Part shown: one piece after another, positions 25,091 through 35,455 of the stretch
Numbering within the stretch: position 1 is the first letter of the stretch
Layout: every line of letters starts with the position of its first letter
NCBI GenBank assembly: GCA_031761405.1
Contig: JASEVX010000360.1
Span: 12,501-76,500, forward strand
Length of the DNA: 64,000 nt
Direction of reading: 5' to 3'
DNA from: Serripes groenlandicus
Taxonomy: Eukaryota; Mollusca; Bivalvia; Cardiida; Cardiidae
Notes under the pieces: generated by a model
What the model was told of the DNA's origin: nothing
Database searches by the model: none
The model's input: only the letters and a program-made list of their open reading frames with translations
Translations under genes and position numbers: made by a program

Positions 25091-25339
25091 GGAAGTCCGC
25101 GCAGGCTGATCCGGGCCGTCACATTACGTTTCCGGTGGATAGAGTGATGATTCCTGAAAGAGAAAATCAACCAGAGGCGAAAAGTGTCAATCCGGGTAAG
25201 CTTGCGCGGCATGCTTAGGCTGACCCGAGTCGATACTTTACGCAGAGTCCACAATGTAAGTTTTCTTGCGGGACATGACCGTATAATTAAGTTGAAATAA
25301 CGATGGTAACAGGAGAAATTGCTCAAATTAAGCCCTTTT

Positions 25340-25490
25340 CTTTGGTAAAAATGTTTTCAAAACCCGTCTGCCGCATATGCGCCAAATATACTTGTCAGTA
25401 AGAAAGGGTTTAGCAGCAGGAGGCTTAAGCACTGCCCCTTTGCCACAATGTTTAAAAAAGAAAGGGTTTAGCCGCCGTCTGGGAAAGGCG
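25340..25490. mobile_element. Diverged palindromic TTAA element fragments
   Basis: AAAACCCGTCTGCCGCATATGCGCC near 25358, AAGGGTTTAGCAGCAGGAGG near 25406, TTTGCCACAATGTTTAAAAA near 25438 and AAAGGGTTTAGCCGCCGTCTG near 25462 are recognisable but degraded parts of the family. Confidence 0.4.
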
Positions 25491-26109
25491 AACGGAAATG
25501 TTGCAGGACAATATGATACACTACTGTAGAAAAATGGTAAACTAATTTTGACATTACAGTTTCACAATGGCAGACTAAAATCTAAATTAGAAATAATGAC
25601 GAGGACAAACACGTCTTACTTTCATGTTGGCAGAGGTTTCTTATTTTACATGATCGAATGGCACACGATACAGACACTGATCAAATTGTGTAGACACGTG
25701 TTCGTGGCTGTTTGTCAGTCAGAAAGAATGCATGGTTTTTGGTCATATGATCAGATTATGTAGACTGGTTTGTCTATTGAATATTATTCCTTATATCCTT
25801 GAACCACGTCATGCGACAACATCTGTACAACTACGATATATTAATACACAGATCGCATTTTGCATCAGTGTACTCTGATCTTGGTCTTCTCTTTTCACCG
25901 TTTGGATTACGAAACGAGGAATTAGCATCTGAAGATGAATTACCATCCAGGGAATAGACTACCCGTTAGTAACAGACTTTGAATCGTCAACAATTACAAT
26001 AACACCACAGTCGGATTACCAATGGCGTCGTCCAGGATTAATGTCAATAATCAACCTAGGTGTTTGTCCAACTCTCATTCCACTTTTGATATAAGGCTTA
26101 ACTCCTTTT
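25491..26109. other. No recognised feature
   Basis: Contains a 71-codon open frame at 25548-25763 that I cannot relate to anything. No repeat structure. Confidence 0.35.
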
Positions 26110-26318
26110 GGAAGACAGTGGTGCAGAGGTAGAGCGTCGGCCTCTCGTATCAAAGATCCCTGGTTCGAGTCCCGTGATGACCGGGTCCTTTGGGATTTTT
26201 CCACACAAATGGCGCGAGTACTGGTTAAGTCTCCAGGAAGCAGACATCGAGCGTGATTAATCTAAGCTGAAGGATTGTTTCGCTATCGATGTAAAACATA
26301 CAAGTTTAAACTAAACTA
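26110..26318 (+). repeat. tRNA-derived SINE, copy 1
   Basis: The head reads GTGCAGAGGTAGAGCGTCGG (A box), then CCCTGGTTCGAGTCCCGTGA (B box GGTTCGAGTCC). The body GCGCGAGTACTGGTTAAG, CTCCAGGAAGCAGACAT, GCGTGATTAAT and GTTTCGCTATCGATGTAAAA follows. The same head and body occur at 43.15 kb (plus) and 58.4-58.6 kb (minus), so this is a SINE family rather than a tRNA gene. Confidence 0.8.
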
Positions 26319-26321
26319 ATC

Positions 26322-26530
26322 CTTTCGCATATATAACACATCCGCAGCAGACGACTTTTAAAAGATCAGAGTAAACTCTACGTATACATAAAAGTATAAT
26401 AATTGACAATAATAGAAAATGGCGAATGGAGAAACATCTCGCTACAAGCTATTTCTCCTTATGTCATAATGCTTACAAATGTCGTCTTGTGTTACGGGTC
26501 AACATTCGTCTGCTTGTGAGAAATGTATAA
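26322..26530. mobile_element. Palindromic TTAA element, diverged copy
   Basis: TCCTTTCGCATATATAACACATCCGCAGCAGACGACTTTTAAAAG starts at about 26322. Inner sequence with TTTCTCCTTATGTCATAATG and AATGTCGTCTTGTG follows, then CGTCTGCTTGTGAGAAATG. Right-arm divergence is high. Confidence 0.55.
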
Positions 26531-26594
26531 TACATCGAAAATGTTGCAATCCGAAGCAGTCAAATTAGAAACCCGATGAAAGAAGAAATATGTT

Positions 26595-27135
26595 AAAATT
26601 TCAATCGTTGAAAATACTTTAGAACATTGTTGAACAAGTCGTCTGCTGTAAATGCTTTAGAACATTGTTGAACAAGTCGTCTGCTGTAGATGCTTTAGGA
26701 ACAAGTCGTCTGCTGTAGATGCTTTAGAACATTGTTGAACAAGTCCTCTGCTGTAGATGCTTTAGAACATTGTTGAACACGTCGTCTGCTGTAGATGCTT
26801 TAGAACATTGTTGAACAAGTCGTCTGCTGTAGATGTTTTAGAACATTGTTGAACAAGTCGTCTGCTGTAGATGCTTTAGAAAATTGTTGAACAAGTCGTC
26901 TGCTGTAGATGCTTTAGAACATTGTCGAACAAGTCGTCTGCTGTAGATGCTTTAGAACATTGTTGAACAAGTCGTCTGCTGTAGATACTTTAGAACATTG
27001 TTGAACAAGTCGTATGCTGTAGATGCTTTAGAACATTGTTGAACAAGTCGTCTGCTGTAGATGCTTTAGAACATTGTTGATCAAGTCGTCTGCTGTAGAT
27101 GCTTCAGAATGAGTCTGCAAGTGGGAAAGAATCAC
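26595..27135. repeat. 38-bp minisatellite derived from the palindromic element
   Basis: Thirteen units of 38 bp containing GAACAAGTCGTCTGCTGTAG, ATGCTTTAGAACATTGTT. One unit between about 26676 and 26705 lacks 9 bp; units differ by single bases. The AAGTCGTCTGCTGTAGATGC part is the right arm of the palindromic TTAA element. The array ends in GAGTCTGCAAGTGGGAAAG, which is that element's right end. The flanks to 27500 hold nothing else recognised except an ATTGAATTGAATTG tail at 27487-27512. Confidence 0.85.
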
Positions 27136-27514
27136 GAAATGAAACTATAATCAAAGCACCATTGAAGCTAAGAAGTAAACTACCCAGGGTTGATATCAAG
27201 ACCGACCTTAAACCTACTGAACGCCATGAACTGGTATCATCGCTATTGATAGTTTGAATATTGTCACTGTTATAGAGTACATGTATATTTCGGAAGGTTA
27301 TTATATTCGCGATGACGTAATACAGCTTGTTGCTGTTCCCTAACTTATTCTTACTGAGTACCTTTTTCATTTAATATACCGAATATTATTTATCTTATAT
27401 ATCGTATAGTTATATATTTATTTACTCTTGTCTAAGCCATATTCTTCTACTTTTTAAAGGGCCATAGACAAATATTGTCGATATTTGCCTATAAAGGATT
27501 GAATTGAATTGATA

Positions 27515-27602
27515 TAACCACCGATTGGTGTAGTGCTAGAGCGTCCGCATCGGTTGCGGGAGGTCGCGGGTTCGATCCCCTGTCGCGTCATACCAACGAC
27601 TT
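27515..27602 (+). repeat. tRNA-derived SINE head, second type
   Basis: GGTGTAGTGCTAGAGCGTCC (A box) and CGCGGGTTCGATCCCCTGTC (B box GGTTCGATCCC), ending CGCGTCATACCAACGACTTAA. It directly follows an ATTGAATTGAATTGA tail. Confidence 0.65.
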
Positions 27603-27603
27603 A

Positions 27604-29290
27604 AACAAGAGCTGTCAGAGGACAGCATGCTCGACTGTTTCGTTCTTGCCAATAAAACAAAACTATTCTGGGTGGTACAGAAAACATAAGCAATTACTTT
27701 ATCATACTATTATTTATAAGCAAATTACTGTTTAAGTCGTTTAAGGGTCAGGGTCCTAATTCTTACAAAAGCCTTCTCTGAATTATGCACTCTTGGCTGT
27801 TGGTGGAGGTTTTGATGGTAAAAAGATATTGTAAGTGTTTAAGCTATATTTCTAATTGTTTTGAAGAAAAAAATGATTTGGTATGAATAACTCAACCAAA
27901 ATTCTAAATCGAAAGAGGGCCATAATTCTTTTTAAAAAAACTTGACAGAGTTATTTACTCTTGTCTGTGGTTGGAGGTAATGATGCTAAATAAGTATTGT
28001 AAGTGTGTAAGCTATATCTGTAATGGTTTAGATTTTGTTTGGGGGTGGTACGAACAACTTAAACCAAAATTCTAAGTCGAAAAAGGGCCATAATTCTTTA
28101 AAAGATGTTGACAGAATTGTGTACTCTTGTCTGTAGATGGAAGTAATGATAGTGAAAGAGTGTTCTTAGTTTCGAAGCAATATCTGTTATGGTTTTGACA
28201 AAAAGTGAATTGGTACAAATTACTTAACCAAAATTCTAAGTCGAAAAAGGGCTATAATTCTTACAAAAACCTTGACAGAGTTATGTAATCTTGTCTGTTG
28301 ATGAAGGTAATGATGGTAAATAAGTAGTGTAAGTGTATAAGCTATATCTCTAATGGTTTTGCAAGAAAGTGGGTTGGTACGAAAAACTAAACCAAATTTC
28401 TAAGTGGAAAAGGGGCCATTACTCTTACAAAAACATGGACAGAGATATGTACTCTTGTCTGTTGATGGATGTTATGATGGTGAATAATGTTGTAAGTTAC
28501 AAAGCAATATCTGTAATGGTTTTGAAAAAACGTGAATTGGTACACAAACTTAACCAAAAGTCTATGTCACAAAGACCTTGACAGAGTTATGTACTCTTGT
28601 CTGTTGATGGAGGTAATGATGGTGAATAAGTGTTGTAAGTTTCAAAACATTATCTGGAATGGTTTTGACAAAAAAGTGAATTGGTACAAAAACCTTAACC
28701 AATGTGTGACACCAACGCCGACGCCGACGCCGGGGCGAGTAGTAGTCAAAAAGTGCTATAATTCTTACAAAAATCTTGACAGATTTATGTTCTCATGTCT
28801 GTTAATGGAGGTAAGGATGGTGAATAAGTGTAGTAAGTTTCAAAGCAATATCTGTAATGGTTTTGACAACAAATGGAATTGGTACAAAAAACTTAACCAA
28901 AATTCTAAGAAGAAAAAGGGCCATAATTCTTAAAAAAAACCGTGACAGAGTTATGTACTCTTTGTCTGTAGATGAAGGTAATGATGGTGAATAAGTGTTA
29001 TAAGTTTCAAAGCAATATCTGTAATGGTTTTGAAAAAAAGTGAATTGGTACAAGAAACTTAACCAAAATTCTAAGTGGAAAAAGAGCCATAATTCTTACA
29101 ATAACCTTGAAAGAGTTATGTACTCTTGTCTGTTGATGGAAGTTATGATAGTCAATAAGTGTTGTAAGTTTCATAGCAATATCTGTAATGGTTTTGACAA
29201 AAAAGTGAATTGGTTCAAAAACCTTAACCAAGGTGTGACACCAACGCCGACGCCGACGCCTGGGCGAGTAGTATAGGTAGCCTTTTCTCC
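27604..29290. repeat. Modular repeat with ~165-bp internal tandem units
   Basis: The start is ACAAGAGCTGTCAGAGGACA followed by GCATGCTCGACTG. About nine internal units of roughly 165 bp carry TGTACTCTTGTCTGTTGATG, GTAATGGTTTTGACAAAAA, TTGGTACAAA and GGGCCATAATTCTTACAAAA. A cap TGACACCAACGCCGACGCCG ... GGGCGAGTAGTA occurs twice (about 28705 and 29236). Small open frames inside are repeat-unit artefacts. The organisation (fixed ends around tandem units plus a GC-rich cap) is shared with the repeats at 37.4, 47.6 and 57.1 kb. Confidence 0.75.
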
Positions 29291-29554
29291 GAAAGCAGGG
29301 TAGTAGTAATGGCTTTTCCTCCTTACATTGAGGGTTGTATTGTTATCATTACGACCGACTAGCTACAGTCAGGATAAAAGGACCAATAGTACTGGTAAGT
29401 TACACAGGAAACGTCCTGATACAACTGGACAACATGTTGATAACGGCGTAGAATAACATACAAACAAAATACGATATTTTAATTTGGTAGAGAACAAGGT
29501 ACACTTAAATCAGATAAATGCTGTTTAAATTCGGATACAGCGGTAGGAGGGGTA

Positions 29555-29745
29555 ACCCTTTCTCTAATACAACCACTCTGCAGCAGACGACTTGGTTTTA
29601 ATGTAAACAATCACTTTAAAACAAAATATAAGTAGTATATAGACTTGAAAACTTTAATACGACATTGAGCAATGTCAGCTTTAGTCACAATATTTTCGAA
29701 AGTCGTCTTCTGTAGTGCGTCTGAAAGTGGGAAAAGGTTAAGGAA
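29555..29745. mobile_element. Palindromic TTAA element, full-length copy
   Basis: Left end GTAACCCTTTCTCTAATACA with CTGCAGCAGACGACTTGG; right end AAGTCGTCTTCTGTAGTGCG with GTGGGAAAAGGTTAA. About 190 bp, so this copy has a longer interior than the 135-bp one at 3.5 kb. TTAA is intact on the right and GTAA on the left. Confidence 0.65.
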
Positions 29746-29939
29746 ACGTTACAATGGAATCGTGTCCTGGTAGTATGATCGAATGTACCCAAATGAGTCA
29801 CTGAAAATACATCACAAATTAAAACAAGACGAATGTTTGACGCAAAGCGTCAAAGAGAATCCGCAATTTTTCGTTGTACATGTAAAAATAAGAAAAAAGA
29901 ACATTTAAATCCACAAACATTAGAACAATTTAAAATGAA

Positions 29940-30195
29940 GACGGTAATATGCCGATAAATATTTGATTGATTGATTGAAATGGGGTTTAACGCCGTTTTT
30001 AACAATTTCTCAGTTATATCACGGCGGCCAGTTCACCTACTCATGCATTTCCTGGTTTTCTCACACCAGTACTCCACACAACAATCTTCCCAAGCAACTG
30101 GCTGCTTTTCCACATAGAATTAGCCCATTGGTGGAAGACGAATGACGCATGTCGCATTGACTTTTGTCAATCGTCGGAAGATAAATATTTGAAGA
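29940..30195 (+). repeat. Dispersed repeat B, copy 1
   Basis: An ATTGATTGATTGA run and TGGGGTTTAACGCC, then ACGGCGGCCAGTTCACCTAC, CCTGGTTTTCTCACACCAGT, ACTCCACACAACAATCTT and GACGCATGTCGCATTGACTT. The core (about 30020-30180) recurs at about 51690-51840 in the same orientation. The second copy lacks an 11-bp stretch near CACATAGAATTAGC. It is probably SINE-like; no A/B boxes were recognised. Confidence 0.65.
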
Positions 30196-30239
30196 CTGTT
30201 GTATACTTCAAATTACCTCCCTTTAAGCAATACCAGGAT

Positions 30240-30490
30240 TTTTACCTTGTGATTTTCTTTTTTGGTGGGGGGGGGGGGGGGGTATATAGGAATCACCCTG
30301 TCCGTCCGTCTGTCTGTCCATATGTCTTGTAAGCGCAGCTCCGCCTTAACGGCTGGACCGATTCTGATGAAACTTTACACAGTTGCAGTACACAACCTGA
30401 GGATGTGCATGAAGTAAGAGTATCCCGGTTGGAAATATACTAGACAAAACTTCCAACGCACCCGCTACTGACTTATCCTGCGAACTTTAA
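30240..30490. repeat. Dispersed repeat with poly-G tract
   Basis: A run of about 18 G (about 30264-30282), then TCCGTCCGTCTGTCTGTCCA and AAGCGCAGCTCCGCCTTAAC, GGCTGGACCGATTCTGATGA, AACTTTACACAG. This word series is familiar from widespread invertebrate repeats (memory, not checked). The length of the G run is uncertain in any assembly. Confidence 0.5.
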
Positions 30491-30644
30491 AAATACACCC
30501 TTCAATCAATTAATGCATTTTATTGTAATCTACTGTGGTATTTTGTTAAGTTTTTGTTTTTCATCTGTTACAGGATAGTTATGTGATACTCTTGTCAAAT
30601 TGCAACTTGCATTTGGTATAATATGGCGCAATATGTTTGGCAAT

Positions 30645-30758
30645 AGATTAGAATTTCAGTGCATTAAGTGTTATTTGGCGTAAGATTAACATTTCGGTGC
30701 AATAAGTGTTATTCGGAGTAAGATTAACATTTCAGTGCAATAAGTGTTATTCGGCGTA
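30645..30758. repeat. Three 38-bp tandem units upstream of the glycosyltransferase ORF
   Basis: Units at 30645-30682, 30683-30720 and 30721-30758, each of the form AGATTA(A/G)(C/A)ATTTC.GTGCA, TAAGTGTTATT(C/T)GG.GTA. A partial fourth follows. They lie about 500 bp upstream of the GT31 start codon. Confidence 0.9.
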
Positions 30759-31073
30759 AGATTAGAATATGTTAAAAATGTTACTCTATGCACTTAAAAC
30801 ATTCACATGCACTCCACTCGTGGTATCCCACAGTCGAAAGGGACAGGCGAATAATTTTGACTCGTTTAATGCGGAAATGGATCTATATATTAATAGTTTC
30901 GTTTTAAATGTATACTTATGTTTATTATCAAAAGCAAGCCAATGAAAAAATCATATCATGATAAAAGTACATCAACAGTTCTGATTGGTCGCCTGGGGAA
31001 CTCAGAACTACTGCCTCTCTGATTTTATACGACAGTTCCGTTTATTACAAATTGCATCGAGTTAAATGATCAC

Positions 31074-31255
31074 TTGACTTGTTATTGCGACACATCTGTA
31101 AACGCTATATGTTTGTATTTGCAGGTATCTACAAGACGACGTTGGTACAGAGGTTCTATGCTATTGACATACTACGCCAACTTTCTGTATAACAAGACGC
31201 GTTTACTTTTGAATGTTGATTCACTGTTGTACCTTATCTGCGATCAACAGAAACG
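31074..31255 (+). other. Candidate 5' UTR exon with splice acceptor and upstream ORF
   Basis: TTTGTATTTGCAG ends at 31124 and looks like a 3' splice site (pyrimidine-rich tract plus AG), so an intron could end here just before the GT31 start. A 61-codon open frame beginning at 31074 ends in a TGA (31257-31259) that overlaps the GT31 ATG at 31256-31258. If transcribed from upstream it would act as an upstream ORF. Both points are inference from short signals. Confidence 0.3.
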
Positions 31256-32608
31256 ATGAAAAATCAACAAGACAGAGGATGTTTCAAGCACTGCTGTGAC
31301 TGCGCATATCAGTTTTCATTTCGTCGCATCCTGTATCTATTCGTATTTCTGATTTTCCTGGTGATCATATACATTTTTGCATCAACTTCGGTATTGAAAT
31401 TCGTCGTTGACGTCTCTGTGAAGATGAAAGCCGATGTGATAGACGCGTTTAATGATATTATTGACTTAAACCAGGCGGACTCCAGTACTCGAAGTTTTCG
31501 AGGAGATGACTTCAAATCACTCGACGGCGATTACCCACCAATAAAAGGCTTAATAACTACTTCAAAAGACCATCAGATAACAAATATCTCTTCTATTTCC
31601 CGATTAGGCCTATCAGAAAGAAAAACTTCCACATTTCCCAAACCGGTCGGTAAGGAAATTAATCTGGACTCTTCAGTTACAAAGGGTAGTACAACAGATG
31701 TTTCAGTTACAAAGGGTAGTACAACAGATGTGAAAATACTTGGAAACCATACAACTTCCTATGATCGTCGGAGACCAGATTCGTGCGACACGTGCTTTGA
31801 GCATAATTTCAATTACGTCATTGATAACCCGGATGTTTGTAAACTGAAGTCATCTTTAGATACAATAGATATTCTTATACTAATTCTAGCCGTCCATAAA
31901 AATATTGAAGCTAGAAATGCCTTACGAGAAACCTGGTTGTCACCTTACAGAAATAATACAGGCAACATAAGATACATATTTCTATTGGGAGAAATTGATC
32001 ACTATGAACAACAAGAACGTGTTCGTCAAGAGAATGAGAAACACCATGACATCATTAAGGAAGACTTTGTGGATAGTTATATGAATCTCACATACAAAAC
32101 AATTATGGGCTTTAAATGGGCGTCAACAAAATGTGGTCATGCTCGATTTATTCTTAAAACAGATGATGATATGTATGTCAATACAAACAATTTACTAAAC
32201 GTTACACGAATACATAACAGTGCCTTACAGACAGCCTTAGGTGGATCGTGTAGCTCAAGAGCAATACCAATACGAGATAAAAACTCAAAATGGTACGCGT
32301 CCTATTCGAGTTATCCAAATACGTCTTATCCAGGATATTGCTCAGGAACCGGTTACGTTACAAGCATGGCTGTGGCACAAAAGTTATACGCGATATCACC
32401 CAGTGTTCCATTCTTCCATCTGGAAGACGTTTATTCAGCATTGTGTATACGAAAATTAGGATTTAGTCTGAAAGCTATCCCAGGTTTTAACACAGGGCGA
32501 CCAGAACTTGATCCATGTATTTATAGAGGTCTAGGACTTGTGACCGCCCATCAGTTGTCTCCTTTGATGTTACGATCGGTCTGGCGTGGGAATTGTAGCC
32601 ATGTGTAA
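31256..32608 (+). CDS. GT31-family beta-1,3-glycosyltransferase (type II membrane protein)
   Basis: A 450-residue intact frame. Family role: transfer of galactose or N-acetylglucosamine in beta-1,3 linkage onto glycans in the Golgi lumen. Residues 1-24 are a short cysteine- and basic-rich cytosolic tail. Residues about 25-43 (ILYLFVFLIFLVIIYIF) are a signal anchor, followed by a stalk to about 200. Catalytic-domain landmarks are RNALRETW (220-227), FLLGE (242-246), EDFVDSYMNLTYKT (269-282), KTDDDMYV (301-308, the DxD metal/nucleotide-sugar site) and EDVYSALC (390-397, the usual EDV motif). Seven or more N-x-S/T sequons are present, as expected for a lumenal protein. The length is at the long end for B3GALT/B3GNT proteins because of the stalk. 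The stalk contains a perfect 30-bp tandem duplication. The start is chosen because the anchor follows directly. It may be single-exon in its coding part, as many GT31 genes are. Donor and acceptor specificity cannot be read from the sequence. Confidence 0.92.
   Translation: MKNQQDRGCFKHCCDCAYQFSFRRILYLFVFLIFLVIIYIFASTSVLKFVVDVSVKMKADVIDAFNDIIDLNQADSSTRSFRGDDFKSLDGDYPPIKGLITTSKDHQITNISSISRLGLSERKTSTFPKPVGKEINLDSSVTKGSTTDVSVTKGSTTDVKILGNHTTSYDRRRPDSCDTCFEHNFNYVIDNPDVCKLKSSLDTIDILILILAVHKNIEARNALRETWLSPYRNNTGNIRYIFLLGEIDHYEQQERVRQENEKHHDIIKEDFVDSYMNLTYKTIMGFKWASTKCGHARFILKTDDDMYVNTNNLLNVTRIHNSALQTALGGSCSSRAIPIRDKNSKWYASYSSYPNTSYPGYCSGTGYVTSMAVAQKLYAISPSVPFFHLEDVYSALCIRKLGFSLKAIPGFNTGRPELDPCIYRGLGLVTAHQLSPLMLRSVWRGNCSHV
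31672..31731 (+). repeat. Perfect 30-bp in-frame duplication in the GT31 stalk
   Basis: 31672-31701 is identical to 31702-31731. It encodes SVTKGSTTDV twice (about residues 140-159), adding Ser/Thr-rich stalk. Exact identity implies a recent or polymorphic expansion. The catalytic domain is not touched. Confidence 0.95.
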
Positions 32609-33059
32609 ACCAGGCTACCCGTCCCGTTGTTAAAGAAACAAACAGTGATACCATAGTATGTTTACACTTGCTCAGTATTTATACATTTCCACACTCAACA
32701 AAATCTGCAACAAACGCCTTTACGTATATAACAAACTCTCTATCATTGATGATATATCTATTGAAAACAGTGGTGAACATTGAGGGAAAAGATGAATCGC
32801 TCATCACGGATGGAAATGTTTCTACGTGTCTATGTTTGTGTGTGTAGCCAAGGTATATGTATAAGGGGACACTTATACTGCCTTGCTATAAAGCTAGCTT
32901 TTATTGTGACGTGGTAGAACGTTCGCTTATTTGTTTTCATTTCTCGATATCCATTTCAAGATAAAAAATAATGCTATGTCTTTAACATTGTTATTATAAT
33001 ATTGCAAACATTTCTATTATTATACTTGACTTAAACAGTCTTTTCCTGCAGCTTATTAT
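32609..33059. other. 3' flank of the glycosyltransferase ORF
   Basis: No canonical AATAAA was identified close to the stop; AGATAAAAAATAATG near 32960 is the nearest A-rich candidate. A diverged arm of the palindromic TTAA element (CACACTCAACAAAATCTGCAACAAACG) lies near 32690-32717. Confidence 0.35.
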
Positions 33060-33782
33060 CAATGTGAGAAAACAGATCTGCGAACTGCTTCCAGCTGTCA
33101 CCGTGTAGAGCTCGATCTTAACTCGGGCTCAGACCAAATATCTACGACTTCCCTGTTAGTGACACTCTATGAAAGAACCATAACCAGATCCTCTTGCGTC
33201 ATCAAATACGTTTGCAACATTACAATTAACTGAATCATTTTGCATTGTAATCATAAGAAAATCGATCATTTATGCAGACCCCATTAAGTATTAAAATCTC
33301 TGAATATTTCGACTGCTATAGACCAGTCATCGCAATTGTAACAACGACTCAGAAAATTTGCTTGTTTGATTTCATTTCTCAATATCCATTTCGGGATTAA
33401 AGTAATGTTATGTCTTTAACATTGTTCGACTTAACTTTAGAGATTTTCACTAAATTTATCTTTCTGCTACCAACATTTGTAATATTTCAATTAACCTCAT
33501 CTTAACAATCCATGAAATGGAAAACATGAGTTGAGCAAGTTCATATTTCCTTCAAAAACAATAACTCTGATGCAAGTACATCCAGTTTAACCGGGGATCC
33601 CAACTTGCCCTACCCGATATGCAGTTATACAAATATATGGTTCTCAAACGCACTACTTTACCCATGACACAATGCATCTACAACAATGTCACTCTCTATG
33701 AAATAATCAATACCAGATCCACTGGCATCATCAGCGACGTTTGCAACATTTCAATTAATCTCCATGTTAAAATATTAAGTGG
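33060..33782. repeat. Diverged copies of the ~260-bp repeat
   Basis: Two degraded units (about 33060-33260 and 33490-33770) share ACTCTATGAA, AATACCAGATCCACTGGC, GTTTGCAACATT.CAATTAA and CATGAAATGGAAAA with the three tandem units at 35455-36250. A TTTGATTTCATTTCTCAATA-type segment near 33365 repeats one near 32930. Confidence 0.6.
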
Positions 33783-34057
33783 AACAAGACCTCGAGGGTG
33801 TCTCGCCCTTCTAAGAAAATCAGATATTAAATGGTATCACTATGCAAAAAGAAAGTAAAGTTGATAAAATGTGAAAAGGTAAGTGTCTGTCAATGCATTG
33901 TTATCAACATGTCATGATCAATAATAAACTCACTACATGTGTATATATCTTAATATATTTATTCACACATGAAATAAAGAGTGATCAATAATACTACATT
34001 AAATTGTAAATAATTGCAATCACTATGATTATGATAGTGAGTTTTTACACATAAAAT
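33783..34057. repeat. Duplicated 275-bp module, copy 2
   Basis: Same-orientation match to 15520-15795, ending in TTTTTACACATAAAA. It is directly joined to tandem array 2 (TTCCAGCAGGGGTTGC begins at 34058). Confidence 0.85.
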
Positions 34058-35455
34058 TCCAGCAGGGGTTGCAGAGATATAACCAAAGTAAAGTTACCTA
34101 ACCTAGGTCAAATTCTGCAAAATTATGGCCTTGACCTTGACAATTTTGATGTTGACGGATGTCCCATGACCAGAGATATGACCAAGGTTAAGTGTTTAAG
34201 TTAAGTTACCTAAACAAGGTGAAGTTCTGTAAAATAATGACATTGACCTTGAAAATGTTAACGTTGACAGATGTCCCATGACCAAACAATACATCTTACA
34301 AAGTTTCAGAAAAATTCCAGGAGGGGTTGCCGAGATATAACCAAGATCAAGTTACCTAACAAAGGTCAATTTATGTAAAATTATGACCTTGACCTTGAAC
34401 ATTTTGACGTTGACAGATGTTCCATGACCAAACAATACATCCGGCAAAGTTTCAGAAAACTTCCAGCAGGGGTTACCAAGGTTGAGTTCCCTAACAAAGG
34501 TCAAGTTCTGTAAAATTCTGACCTTGACATTAAAATGTTTACGAATGTCCCATGACCAAACAATACATCTGACATTTCAGAAAGATTCCATAAGGGGTTG
34601 CTGTGATAGGACTAAGGTTAAGTTTTGAGGTTAAGTTATCTAACAACGGTCAAGTTCTGCACAATTATGACCTTGACTCGGACAATTTTGACGTTGACAG
34701 ATGTCCCATGACCTAACAATACATCTGACAAAGTTTCAGAAAAATTCCAGCAGGGGTTGCTGAGATATAAGAAAGTTTAAGTTTTGAGGTTAAGTTACCT
34801 AACAAATGTCAATTTCTGCATAATTATAACCTTGACCCTGAACATTTTGATATTGACACGGATGTCCCATGACCAAACAATACATCTGACAAAGTTTCAG
34901 AAAAATTACAGCAAGGGTTGCTGAGATATAAGAAAGGTTAAGTTTTGAGGTTAAGTTATCTAACAAAGGTCAAGTTCTGCACAATTATGACCTTGACCCT
35001 GAACATTTTGACGTTGATGGATGTCCCATGACCAAACAATACATCTGACAAAGTTTCAGAAAAATTCCAGCAGGGGTTGCTGAGATATAAGAAAGGGTCA
35101 AGTTCTGCACAATTATGACCTTCACCCTGAACATTATGACGTTGACAGATGTATCATGACCAAACAATACATCTGACAATGTTTCAGAAAAATTCAAGCA
35201 GAAGTTGCTGAGATATAAGAAAGGTTAAGTTTTGAGATTAAGTTACCTAACAAAGGTCAAGTTCTGCACAAGTATGACCTTGACCCGGAAAATTTTGACG
35301 TTGACAGATGTCCCATGACCAAACAATACATCTGACAAAGTTTCAGAAAAATTCAAGCAGGGGTTGCCGAGATATAGCTATTTGTCAAAGCGGCCGCCGT
35401 CGCCGGACAAGTGACTGCTATGTCTCACTCCACTATCGTGGGCGAGACAAAAAAA
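34058..35455. repeat. 159-bp tandem array 2 (about 9 copies)
   Basis: Same unit family as 17.4-20.0 kb. TCCCATGACC-type landmarks lie near 34155, 34270, 34423, 34545, 34706, 34865, 35019, 35148 and 35305. The first four units are more diverged than the rest. It ends in the same cap: CTATTTGTC, then a GGCCGCCGTCGCCGGACAAG insertion absent from array 1, then GTGACTGCTATGTCTCACTC and CGTGGGCGAGACAAAA. Confidence 0.9.

Noticed and set aside
26595..27135. CRISPR-like regular array
   Set aside because: Units are contiguous 38-bp tandems without variable spacers, in a eukaryotic context, and derive from a transposon arm.
28532..29276. Asn/Lys-rich frames of 78-133 codons
   Set aside because: They follow the ~165-bp internal repeat units and are not conserved between units.
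31309..31515. 68-codon minus-strand frame
   Set aside because: It is the antisense shadow of the GT31 coding sequence.
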